Shown here in pieces: positions 12,851 through 24,964 of a DNA stretch of 64,000 nt (position 1 is its first letter; every line of letters begins with the position of its first letter). The DNA is from Ciborinia camelliae. Its lineage: Eukaryota; Ascomycota; Leotiomycetes; Helotiales; Sclerotiniaceae. A program made the position numbers and the translations under genes. The stretch spans positions 3,550,391 to 3,614,390 of the forward strand of contig JANPYM010000002.1 of NCBI GenBank assembly GCA_025890175.1. The letters are read 5' to 3'. Below the pieces are notes generated by a model. The model had not been told where the DNA came from, made no database searches, and was given only the letters and a program-made list of their open reading frames with translations.

Positions 12851-15068
12851 CTCCCCCTTCATCCCTCCCCATCTCATCCCTTCACTCTTCAACCCCTCCC
12901 CCCCCTTCTTCGGTATGATCTAGCATGATCTGTATTCATTTATCAAATCCTAAAATCTGCATTAATTCATCTCTTATACCAGTTTGCCTTTCCTGTCACT
13001 TACTTCTGCTCCACCATCATTTCATTAACTTCTTCTCATCCCCCAAATTGTACGGAGGGTATTTGTTCATTTTTAATGCATCTCCTCGTTTGTACCCCAA
13101 ATCTTCATCATGTTCATATATTGCCACATGGCATCAGACATTTTTCGGCGTAGGATATAATTTTTCCGTTACTTTATTTGTCAACCAACTTTGGAAAAAA
13201 TGGTACAAGCAAAAGCCCAACAACTACCTACTTATCAGATATACCATTGTGACTTTCACAAAGAATTCAGTTAGCCAGTCAGTCTATTGTAATGACAACC
13301 GGGGGGGCTACCTACATCACACATCTATTCATTGCTACACACATTACCACTACCAATTAGTTACTACTGCAAGCTACCAGTTATCCGAGTTTAATATAAG
13401 GAATGATCGCAAAGAAGAAATCGATTGGAATAATATTATTTTTAATTTTCAATTTTTATACAAATAATTCTAACCTCAAAATCACCCTAATCTATTAGAG
13501 GACTAAAACTAACATTTACATCTTTGCAAGGGTTTCCTTAAGTCAGGACCGGAATAAGATCACCTCCACCAAGTAGGTTATACCCCTAGTCTAGTTCCAA
13601 AAATCGACACGACCCAGGCGAACACTGGCTGCACGTCTCTATCTTCCCTCCCTGCTCCCTGTCTGAGTTGCATCGTAGCCGAACACATTCCACGGAGCGA
13701 GCAGAGAAAAAAAAGAAGAAGGAACAGGCGCGCTATAATCTCCAGGAAACTTCTAAAAAGAATATCCATACATATCCATACCTATCCCATCGAAAATATA
13801 CCTGGGTACATATCAACATTATACAACTGAACCGTCTGTCCTACGTTCTAAGTCGAACTACAGTTATTACCTACACTAGACACCAGGTCCATACTACATC
13901 AAATCAAAATCATGTCTCCTATGTCTACTGTGTCTACTATATGTCTACTATATGTCTAATACATAACTACGTACAGTCAACTACTACCTATCAACATCTA
14001 CACACTTACTTGACCTCATATCTATCTCATTTGGACCTGTTTGATATTCCTCCCCTCTGTTGACGTTTTAACTTTCGAGAAAAAGATTCGAAGCTTCAAG
14101 CATTACGGACGCCCCTCCCCCCTTCATCAATTCGTCCGATGGCCCAAATACCATACCTTTAATACCCGCAATATTCTGACAAGCATCACATCTACCTGAA
14201 GTCAAATTAAACAAATTCGATCCACTCCAGACAGCCATTCAAGGTACACCGAACGAACCTTCCTTGACCCTTACCCGACTACTCCGAACCCATAACTTGG
14301 ATCTACCTGGGAAAAGACTTATTATTCACAAGATACGCCAACACCTCATCTTGATTTATATCTCCGTTGTCAATTTTACGGTCTTTACGAACTGGGTTCC
14401 TTTGCCCTCAGGTCCCACCTCATCACGATTTATCACCTTACACCCTTTTTCGAATACCATCCATCCCCAGATTCAAGAATTTCACCTTGTACCTCCCTCT
14501 CGGAATTTCACCAAGCTTTTTTCCACCATTTCCCACGGAAGTTGCACATCACCACAGATTCTTCGGTGCATGCTGCAGCTCACCGTCCACGTCAGTTAGT
14601 CACGAACATTTCGCATCTGCAGTATTACCTCAATATATGTCTCGTCTTTCTTGTCTCAGTATGGTTCGGAAGTAGCGCAAACCATCTTACCAGTTCTCAA
14701 GAAGAGCGGCCCTCATTATTCTTCCGACAACGCTCTTCGTGCATAATTCGGGACGAGAAGCTTTAGATTCCCATTTAAACTTCTGGAAGTAAGGTTTTTT
14801 TTCAAAGTTCTGTAATTTTTCTTGGGCAGGTTAGTTTCAGTCAATACCGACTAATTATCAAGAAAGAAGAATACTGAATGAAGCTATAGCATTTTCAGAA
14901 AAATCGCAAAACCGAATCCACGTACCCTCCTAATCTTAAAAAGGGTATCCCACTTGGGGAGATAACCCGGCGCATCTTATATATACCTTCAAGAAGGAAC
15001 TTTGCTGTTATCAAAGCGGCTTTGACCTTCTTAAGGAATTGAAACCACACTAGGAGACGGTCATTTCC
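12851..15068 (+). promoter_or_regulatory. Pyrimidine-rich upstream region of the Zn2Cys6 gene
   Basis: The 2.2 kb before the transcription factor start is rich in C/T tracts and TACCTA/CTACTA words, typical of a long fungal promoter and 5' leader. A TATA-like run (TTATATATA) lies near 14977-14985, about 90 bp before the start codon. The 180-codon open frame at 12925-13467 has the composition of translated low-complexity DNA (many Tyr, His, Ser, Asn) and is not accepted as a gene. The transcription start cannot be fixed from sequence. Confidence 0.4.
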
Positions 15069-17724
15069 ATGCAATCTTCAACGAACCAAGTCGATCATTC
15101 CAATATCTCGCTCGGTGAACGGCGAGGAAAATCAGACCTGGCTCGCTTCTCTCTTGATCTGAGTTGGGCCAGAGCGGTACCCGACGGAGCTCAGTCTTGG
15201 GCATACCCCTCTCCGCCCATGTCAGGGTCTCCGCCACTCCCCCCTAGACACAACCTGGATTCCAGCGATCGTGGTCATGGAAGCTATGGGGCAACGGGAA
15301 ATGTCTTCCGGGACGGGCGCGTTCCTCAACAAGGGCACTTTGATCAAATGAGAGGTATCCCTTTGAGGAATTACCAGCCCGAACCCCAACTTGCATATCC
15401 ACAATATCAGATGGACGACATGGCGACGCAGTATCAATATCAACAACCGCGAGCGCAAATGCCTCCTCACCAACATCCTCATCCTCTCTATGCCACTCAA
15501 CAGGTTGCACCATATCCAGCACCAGAACGACCCCAAATTGGAGAAGCGCCCGGATATACGTCCCCAAAATCTCAGAGAAAAACAAAAGGCCATGTGGCGT
15601 CGGCTTGTGTGCCTTGTAAAAGGGCTCATCTTAGGCAAGCCTCCCGAGCTTCTTTTTGTATCTCGCGCTAATTTATTCTAGATGTGACGGTATGTTTCTA
15701 CATTTTTTGATTGCGGCGCAAGTTTGTTTTTTGTTTTCTAAGAAATAAATTCACCTGTCTGTTGAGATTGTGTGTGCCTTTTCTTTGCTCACACAAAAAA
15801 AGAGACCTGCGCCCCGAAAAAGGTTTGAAGCAGGAGAATCCCTCCCATTGCAATTAATGGGGACAAATCTTGACATCCTCAAGTGAGAACATCTATGATT
15901 GTGTGGACACAATTTGACAAGAAATTGATTTCGGCATAAGCTCAGCCCATTTAAATCTCCGTTAAGGCTACGGCTTGTTTAGTGGCACGCTCCGGTAGCT
16001 CAATTGCCGCCTTGGGCACTAGGGACGGTGGCGGGAGCGAACAAGTGAACAGTTGAGGGTTTGTTATAGTGACGAATACCTTCTCAATGTCCTTTCCAAT
16101 TCTGGATAGAACGTAATGTTGGTTGACTGCACGGAGGACGAAGACTTCCCAAGTATATCATGGGATATTCCTGTTCCCAATTTATTCATGTTGCAGCATG
16201 TACTAGGGTGTTGCACAACAGAAGGTCCCCTTGTGCTAGGCTTTGCTAAACACTTAACCAGAGCCTTGGGAACAATGACGACCCGTGGATATGAAACTTC
16301 CAATACATCTCAGGCGGCCATTTCTCACACCGTATCTTACATTCTTTTGATCTTCAAGACATAATCTTAGCTTTATTGCGCTGCCTCGGTCTCCACCTCC
16401 AAAAGAAACCGAATACTGATCTTGTTCTACTTTTTTAGCTCAACGGCCTTGCTCCCGATGTTTAAGCAATGGGAAGGAGGATACTTGTGTGGATGTTCAA
16501 CATAAAAAAAGGGGTCGCCCGAGACTAAGGGATGAGCGCGATGCGCCTCGGTACGAAAGCACTGGATCGAATTACCCGCCACCGACCGACCCAATGAGAA
16601 GGCCATTATCGATGTTCTCCGCTGGAGATGTTCCAATTTCGACTCCATATTCCGACGCCCAGCGGAATAGTGGGTATAGAGTGTTGAAGTCGCAAGGTGG
16701 AAACCCGATGGGTCACTCGATGGTTCCAACCCCCATCAACACGAACGTTTATGGGGAAGCAATGCCGACAGATCAGCGCATGAATACGTATGAACCCGCC
16801 TGTGCATTTCTCACCATGGAAATGCAAATCGCCAAAACGACACAAGCTTTCTCCGGAGTGGTTGGTGCACATTCAGTCGTAGGCAGAAAATTACATGATA
16901 TCGTGAGTGTAAGCGATCGTGACAAGATCTTCCGACTCCAGAGGGGATTCGAAGATGAGCGTCGGAGTCGAGATCCAAGTTACCTCCCTCCAATATTTTC
17001 CAAAGAAGAGGAGGATAGGGTTATTCAGTCCTTGACATTTGCATCCAACGAAATGGGGCAACTGAGAACCGACCGCCCGGAAGTCTTTACCTTCCAAACC
17101 CTGGACGGTCAACAGAGGGGATTCCATGTTCAATTAGGCCTTGCGAAGAAGGACTCGATTTATTTTGTGCTCCTGGTGGTTCACATTCCCACGACTCCGC
17201 AACCATATCCACAGTCATCCTCTTCGCCATACTCGAGAGACTCAGGATCTCGCGACTCGACATATGGCTACCAGACCCCCAACCAGCTGTCGTATGCCTC
17301 GCAAACTCCGGGGACCTCGCCATTCATGTCGAATCCTTCGTTTGGCGGTGATATGTTGGCCTATCGCGCTCCGGGGTCGATGGGGCAAAACGTCGCCATG
17401 TCGAATAATGCCCCTTTATATCCACAGCCTCAGGCGCAGGCAAGATCCGAATATTCTCAGGTTCAAATGAACTACCAGGCACCGATGGGCGAAATATTAT
17501 CAGCCCAGCCTCAATCACAACCTCAACCGCAACCGCAACCTCAAGCACAACCTCAAGCACAGCCACAAGCCCAAAATCAACGGTCGTCGGATCTTCAATT
17601 GCCTCCGATACGTGGACCAGGACCCGCACCTTTGGCTGACGCCAGAGGGCAGGGAGATCGCAGTGGAAGGGTCGATATCGGTGGGCTTTTGCAAAATCCC
17701 GATTCTTCCCGACGGAGGAAATAA
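15069..17724 (+). CDS. Zn2Cys6 transcription factor with PAS-like domain
   Basis: This is a fungal binuclear zinc-cluster transcription factor, predicted nuclear. Proposed exons are 15069-15634, 15682-15689 and 16439-17724, giving 619 aa. Residues 1-170 are disordered and rich in Pro, Gln and Tyr. The zinc cluster has Cys180, 183, 190, 196, 199 and 208 with C-x2-C-x6-C-x5-C-x2-C-x8-C spacing. A basic KKRGRPRLRD segment follows, resembling an AT-hook. Residues about 310-440 (starting ACAFLTMEMQIAKTTQAF) resemble a PAS sensory fold, and a Gln-Pro repeat lies near 549-573. The first intron has a GC donor (15635-15681), the middle exon is only 8 nt (A TGT GAC G), and the second intron is 749 nt. 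The splice model is supported because it alone restores Cys190-Asp191 of the zinc cluster. I do not recognise a specific named orthologue or its targets. Confidence 0.88.
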
Positions 17725-17795
17725 TCTAGCAGGGGAGGAGGGGGGGACGGTTCGGGGTTTCAAACTACGAGCACTCATTCCCGTCTTTTCTCTCT

Positions 17796-17801
17796 AATAA
17801 A
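17796..17801 (+). terminator. Candidate poly(A) signal of the Zn2Cys6 gene
   Basis: AATAAA lies about 70 nt after the stop codon, just downstream of a pyrimidine-rich stretch. This is a position-based suggestion only. Confidence 0.35.
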
Positions 17802-18448
17802 CTCTAAGAGGAATCGAGGAAAATGCAATGCGACATCGACATCAACATCTCATCTCGGTCACTGGACGGGTCGAGCAGAGCCGCTTCACGGTTAGATTTT
17901 CAATCCATCCATCCATCCATCCATCCCAAGCCACCCGCAGGTTCTGAAAGAAAGAAAGAAAGAAACGCACGGGGAATATATATAATATCTTTTGAACCTC
18001 GTTTTCCCCCGATTTTGTTTCCCAATTCCCAATTCCAAAATCCAATTCCAAAATCCAATTACAATTACAATTCTTTGTATCATCATATTGATTGCAGTTA
18101 TACCGCCCCCAAAAGTTTTCTCCTCGGATCTGTTCTTGTTGTTGTCAAGATCGAGATATCTCGCCAGTCTCAGTCTCAGTCTCGTCTTGTCTTGTCTCGT
18201 CTTGTTGTATATTAGATTGTTGTTTGGAGCGACGGATAGTGTCGATTGTCAGTGTTGATTGTAAGGTTGGCTAAGATTATCTAAGGTATCTACTTACCTA
18301 CCTACTTATTGTTTTTTTAATACCTACCTACCTACCTACCTATGGAGGGAGGGAGTACTTGCTGGGATTGGGATTTCATTTCTTGCTTGGTGATTGATCA
18401 TGGAGTAGAGTTTTTTGGGGGGGGGGGAGAGAGGGGGGTGGGGTTGGT

Positions 18449-18458
18449 NNNNNNNNNN
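18449..18458. other. Assembly gap (10 N)
   Basis: Ten consecutive N occur inside a G-rich low-complexity tract, with poly-G and GGTT words on both sides. The real gap length is unknown. It lies 725 bp after the Zn2Cys6 gene stop, so it does not interrupt a called gene. Confidence 0.97.
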
Positions 18459-19304
18459 TGGTTGGTTTTGTGGAATGAGATGGGATAGGATAGGATGGAT
18501 GGAATGAAATCAATCCGTCTGTCTGTCTGTCTGTCTATCTGTTTTATGTTTGGTCACGGGGGTGTATGTGTGTATGTGTGTGTGTGTTGTTTTTTGCGTT
18601 GTTTCTTTCTCTTTCTCTTCTTCTCCTTTGGTATGTGAGAAGGGAGGCATGGATGTACGATAAGATATCTTGGATGAAAGTTAACTGGCATTGGAATTGG
18701 CAGGCATATGGGGTTGGGATTGGGATTTGAATTGGGTGGATTGGGTGGATGGGTGGGAGAAGGGGGGAGGCCGGAGGGGGGGGAACAGATTTATATATCA
18801 TGATGGTAATGGATATCAAAAGGGGGGAGGAGAGAGGAGGAGGAGCACGAGGCTTAGGCTAGGCTAGGGAGATTGATGGAATATGGAATATGTAGTAGAT
18901 GAAGATGTGTAGGTAGATGAAGATGATGAAGAAGATGAAGATGAAACCTAATCAGAGAGAAAGATATGAAAGATTTTTTTTTACACAACTTTATTAAGAT
19001 GAGAGTTTGGAATTCGGAATTTGGAAGGTCAAAATGAAAATGAATGAATGAATGTATGTATGAATGAACGATAAAAGGTTTTCCGAGAGTTAAGAGTTAC
19101 CAGTTGAGATTCCTTAGGTACCTACCTTATCCATGGATGTTGTGATGGGATGGGATGGGATGGGATGCAGGTGTGGTTTGATATTGATATTGATATGCAC
19201 CTCATGCTGTAGGGAGGGGCGGGAGGTGAGGAACCGAGATTGGATTTGAGATTGAGTGAGTGAGAATTTCACCATTTCACTTTTTTGCATAGGTAGGTGC
19301 CTAG

Positions 19305-19336
19305 TGGGTAGGTAGGTAGGTAGGTAGGTAGGTAGG
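19305..19336. repeat. TAGG tetranucleotide microsatellite
   Basis: About eight copies of GGTA/TAGG in tandem. The same tetranucleotide recurs in shorter arrays across this window (for example near 18300-18340 and 19616-19632), always outside genes. Confidence 0.85.
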
Positions 19337-21692
19337 TACTTGTAGTTGCGGGTTTTTATGGTTGCTTGTATGTTTGTATATTTAGCTGGGCATCTGGGTA
19401 GGTAGTAAAAGAGAGTTGGTGGATGGATGATAGGTATGCAAAGTAAAATAAAGTAAACTTGTTGAATGATGGGTATGGGTACAGAGGTATACGGTAGGTA
19501 TAAGGACAGTTTGATATATATAGATGATATGGATTGAAGATTATATATTTTTTTGAGGTTGTCTTGGATTGGGTTGGGTTGGTTGAATGGTCATGGTCAT
19601 GGTTGAGGGATAGATAGGTAGGTAGGTAGGTAAAGCTTGATATAGTAACTACCTAGGTACCTAGGTACTGGAATGGGATGTGATGTAACGGTATAGGTGT
19701 ATAGGTATAGGTAGTTATCGAATTAGAATTAGAATTAGAATTAGAAGTGCTGTACCTACCTAGTAGGTAGTTTGTAATGTGGTGCGATGTGATGAAGGGG
19801 TGTATTGTATCAGTATCAGTATCAGTATCAGCCTTGCTGGATTGCTGGATATGGATATGGATATGGATGATCCGAGGATGCAGATGAGGATAAAGTGGAG
19901 AATGGATTGAGATGAAGGAAAGGGGGATGTGGGTGTGGATGTGATTGGTGCTTGGGGTGTGGGTGAGAGCGAGCGTGAGCTTCCTTTTTCTTGTTGGGGA
20001 ATTTGGTGGGTGAGAGTGGGAGGGAATTGATGATGAGAATGATGGGGAGACTCTTATAGATAATAATAACAATAACAATAATAACCGATAATCAGGACCC
20101 AGGTAGGTAAAGACATAATCAATCAAATAGACCTTCACTCATTACCTTCATTACCTACTAGATACCTAGATACAATATTCCATTCGCACTAACCGGACTG
20201 CAAATTACCAGACTGGCATTGTCATTGTCATTATCATCTTTCACAGTACCTAATCGGAGAAATACAAATTCTCCGTGACATGACATACATGATATTGTAA
20301 AAATCTCCGCTCCTCTCGGAAAAGTTTCCGAGTTGATCTGGACAGTAGTGATCACGCCTCTCCAGTCAAGTCTTCCGGTCCGGTTTCTATTTATGTACTT
20401 TATGTGCCGAAAGTGCGGGGATGAATTGATTGATTGATTGATCGACTTCACTCCACTTTTTTTGGCATGATGCTCACGAGATTTTCGGATTTTGAGGTTG
20501 GAGGTTTGTTGTGACGAGGCGAGATCTAATATCATTTTATATGAGTTTGGGAGTGGTAAGTGATGATTTGAAAGAGGAGGAAATGGAGATCAGGCAAGAA
20601 TGGGGTTGGGGGAACGGAAAATATCTACTTGCTTGGGTAGAGCAGAAATGATACATTTTGAAGAATTGCAATGTGATTGATGTATGGGATGTCGTGCCAT
20701 GCATCTAGTCACATGATCATTCCTCATATAAGGTGATGATCTCTTCCAAGGTTCAAGAGGATCCTTTCCTCTTCAGCATAGTAGTTCTTTCATCTGATTG
20801 CCGATCTACGATGCTACTCCCATATGCTGACGTGACGCGTGTGACACTTGATTTCTAACTCAGAAACAGAGACGAATACTCGAATTTCGAAATACTATAT
20901 GAAATACTATATGGGAAGAGTTAAGGTCTATACCAATAGTATGTAATCTTACAAGATTTGAGCCAAAATCTCTTTCCTGTCCTCCATATGAATTACGAGA
21001 ATTCCTTATGAACTTATGATATACTTCTCCATCCAAGAAAGTTTGGCTGGCTTCTCCTTCATTGGCATGACAGGGCTCTCGGTTAAGCTTTTGAAGGAAA
21101 CAAATACGCCTAGGTACAAATAGAGCGACGAACGAAAGCCAGAAAAGGAACATGTAAACAGCATACTCTAAGGTATTTGCAGAAAGACGTCAATGAACAA
21201 TATGCAAACTTGAGCCAGCATGGCCCAGTACATACAGTTCTAAATCGCCAAAAATTACGGCGCCTCCTCTCCACGCTGGATAATCCAATAAGCTAGGTAT
21301 GTTATTGGGAATAAAACAAAAGCCCGCTATATCTATCGAAACGCGAAAACAATCACTAAGGAGTTTATGGACTGGGAGTGTATGCGTGAGGATTAGGTGA
21401 ATTTGTTTGTCTGCGGTGGATCTGTTTGTATCCCTTTCGTTTCCGTATCTTGTTGTGCGTACCTACCTTCTCTTCTCATCTTGACAGTTATTTTAACTCT
21501 TGAGTAACTGGAGTAGGCAGCGGCGTGTCACGTTGGTCTTTCTTTTTAGGTAGGAACGGAATGACAATATTGATTTGATCAATCCATCAAATATATTATT
21601 CGGATATGTCAACACAAGAATCACTTCTGTAACCACTCCGATATACTTTTACTAATCCTTATCTTATTGTTACACCGTCTACTGTCACTTAC

Positions 21693-21700
21693 TATATAAG
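21693..21700 (+). promoter_or_regulatory. TATA box of the ATP-grasp gene
   Basis: TATATAAG lies about 45 bp upstream of the start codon at 21740, in an otherwise mixed sequence. The start codon has a favourable context (CAAAAATG). The short distance suggests a short 5' leader or a start site close to the ATG. Confidence 0.5.
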
Positions 21701-21739
21701 TTCCGGGATCAAATGAGATTTTAACCACCCAAATCAAAA

Positions 21740-23314
21740 ATGCCTCTGAACGCTCGTTCCCCAATATTACTCCACTACCTCCAGAACATCATTCTGATTG
21801 CACTTTGCGCCGCTTTCACTCCACTTCTAACATTCCTCGCCATAATCTCCACGCTCATCTCACCCTTCACCAAGCTCGCCCAACGCATCGACCAGCGCCG
21901 GAAATGGCGCCGGAAATCCTCGTCCACGTTCCGTCCCCGCACAATTCTCGTCACGGGGGTAGGAATGAGCAAGGGACTCAGCATCGCGCGATCCTTTTAC
22001 CGCGCGGGTCATGACGTGATCGGTGCGGATTTCGAACCCTATTACATACCCGCGTGCGGCCATTTCTCTACATCGATCAGGAAGTTCTATCGATTAAGGA
22101 AGCCGGGTAGTAATGAGCGACGAGGTGCGGAGGGTTATCCACAGGATATTGTGGATATTATCCAGAGAGAGGAGGTGGAGTTGTGGGTATCGTGTTCGGG
22201 GGTCGCATCTGCGATTGAGGATGGAGAGGCTGCGGAAATGGTAGAGAGGGAGACGAAGTGCGTGGTGGCTCAGTTTGGAGTCGGGTTGACGGAGATGTTG
22301 CATGAGAAATACTCTTTCATTAGGCATACGATGGATTTGGGCTTGAATGCACCGCTTACGTACAAGGTCGATTCGACGAAGGAGGCGTTGGCAATTTTAC
22401 ATCCCAAGGATGGGCCCAAGGTCAATAAGCAATTCATCATGAAGCCGGAGATGGTGGATGATAGTGTGAGGGCAGATATGACTTTACTCCCACTCCGGCT
22501 GTGTCCCGAGACGGAAACCCATGTCCAAAAACTCAGCCCCTCGAATACAAGACCATTTGTTCTTCAACAATATATCGCCGGCAGGGAATATTGCACTCAT
22601 AGTATGGTTCTCAAGGGAAACGTCCAAGCATTCGTCGCGTGTCGATCTTCGGATATGTTGATGCACTACAAAGCTCTCCCCCCTTCATCGGCTCTCTTTC
22701 AAGCCATGCTCAACTACACCACTCTATACGTGCAAAAGACCTCTCCTTCATCTCTCATAACCGGTCATTTCTCCCTCGATTTCCTCGTCGACGAACAGGT
22801 GGCCGAAAATGCCGAACGCGCTTTGGAGGTTTCGGACGAGGAAATCGAGAAACTTCAGCAAGAACTCTTTCCAATTGAATGCAATCCCCGCGCGCATACC
22901 GCCGTGGTTCTCCTAAACGATCAAGCGGACGCTATGGCCGAAGCATATATGACAATCCTACCAGAAAATGAAGGCAAAGGAGGTCTTGCGAGCTCTCAGG
23001 ATCTGATCGTACCGAGCCCAAACATGGTCAACACGGGTTATTATTGGATAGGTCATGACTTTGTCACGAAAGTGCTACTCCCGATTTTAGAGGTCATCCG
23101 GTTCGAGAAAGGAATAACTGATTTACTGGGGGAGTGGATGGAATTTGCGAAACATGTCATGCTATGGAAGGATGGCACGTATGAGATTTGGGATCCGTGG
23201 CCGGCTTGGAGTTTGTACGTGTTATTTCTGCCGGGATGCTTTTGCGTGAGTATCTGGGAGGGCCGGTGGTGGAGTAGGTGTAATGTTAGCACGGGCAAGT
23301 TTTTTGGGGTTTGA
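21740..23314 (+). CDS. MysC-like ATP-grasp enzyme
   Basis: An intronless gene for a 524-aa ATP-grasp protein. In the MysC family an ATP-grasp ligase couples an amino acid to 4-deoxygadusol in mycosporine synthesis; the substrate of this copy is not known. Residues about 15-45 form a hydrophobic, probably membrane-bound segment. A preATP-grasp part follows, with ILVTGVGMSKGLSIARSF near residue 70 and the CGHFSTSIRKFY block. ATP-grasp motifs include QQYIAGREYCTHS and, near residues 379-384, IECNPRAHTA with the Mg/ATP-binding Glu and Asn. The C-terminal block with TYEIWDPWPAWSLY also resembles MysC-type proteins as I remember them. No dehydroquinate-synthase-like or O-methyltransferase gene lies within the window, so the usual mycosporine partners are not adjacent. 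ATP-grasp membership is firm; the MysC-like placement is good; the product is an inference. Confidence 0.85.
   Translation: MPLNARSPILLHYLQNIILIALCAAFTPLLTFLAIISTLISPFTKLAQRIDQRRKWRRKSSSTFRPRTILVTGVGMSKGLSIARSFYRAGHDVIGADFEPYYIPACGHFSTSIRKFYRLRKPGSNERRGAEGYPQDIVDIIQREEVELWVSCSGVASAIEDGEAAEMVERETKCVVAQFGVGLTEMLHEKYSFIRHTMDLGLNAPLTYKVDSTKEALAILHPKDGPKVNKQFIMKPEMVDDSVRADMTLLPLRLCPETETHVQKLSPSNTRPFVLQQYIAGREYCTHSMVLKGNVQAFVACRSSDMLMHYKALPPSSALFQAMLNYTTLYVQKTSPSSLITGHFSLDFLVDEQVAENAERALEVSDEEIEKLQQELFPIECNPRAHTAVVLLNDQADAMAEAYMTILPENEGKGGLASSQDLIVPSPNMVNTGYYWIGHDFVTKVLLPILEVIRFEKGITDLLGEWMEFAKHVMLWKDGTYEIWDPWPAWSLYVLFLPGCFCVSIWEGRWWSRCNVSTGKFFGV

Positions 23315-24964
<1,650 letters not shown>

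Larger units (their letters stand above)
17725..21739. other. Microsatellite-rich intergenic region
   Basis: There is no supportable gene. It holds an ATCC run (about 17902-17927), AAGA/GAAA runs, poly-G tracts, CTGT repeats (about 18515-18540), GATG/GAAG runs, a TAGG array (19305-19336) and ATTAGA and CAGTAT repeats near 19720-19830. A 97-codon minus-strand frame starting with ATG at 21153 (MFLFWLSFVALFVPRR...) has a hydrophobic start but no recognised family and a weak start context, so it is not called. Two overlapping TACCTAGGTA palindromes lie at 19650-19667. Confidence 0.45.

Noticed and set aside
12925..13467. 180-codon open frame on the + strand
   Set aside because: Composition (Tyr, His, Ser, Asn and Ile rich, no motif) is that of translated C/T-rich low-complexity DNA in front of the Zn2Cys6 gene.
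15985..16025. tRNA-like words (CTCCGGTAGCTCAATTG) in the long intron
   Set aside because: Resembles a D-arm start, but no matching acceptor stem, anticodon arm or T-loop follows.
16116..16364. 82-codon frame within the 749-nt intron of the Zn2Cys6 gene
   Set aside because: No motif, and the flanking splice sites join zinc-cluster halves, so it is most likely intronic sequence.
19653..20138. 161-codon minus-strand frame
   Set aside because: It is made of microsatellite translations (Ser-Asn, Thr-Asp, Tyr-Thr repeats).
20860..21153. 97-codon minus-strand frame with a hydrophobic start
   Set aside because: Weak start context, no family recognised and no cysteine pattern of a secreted effector.
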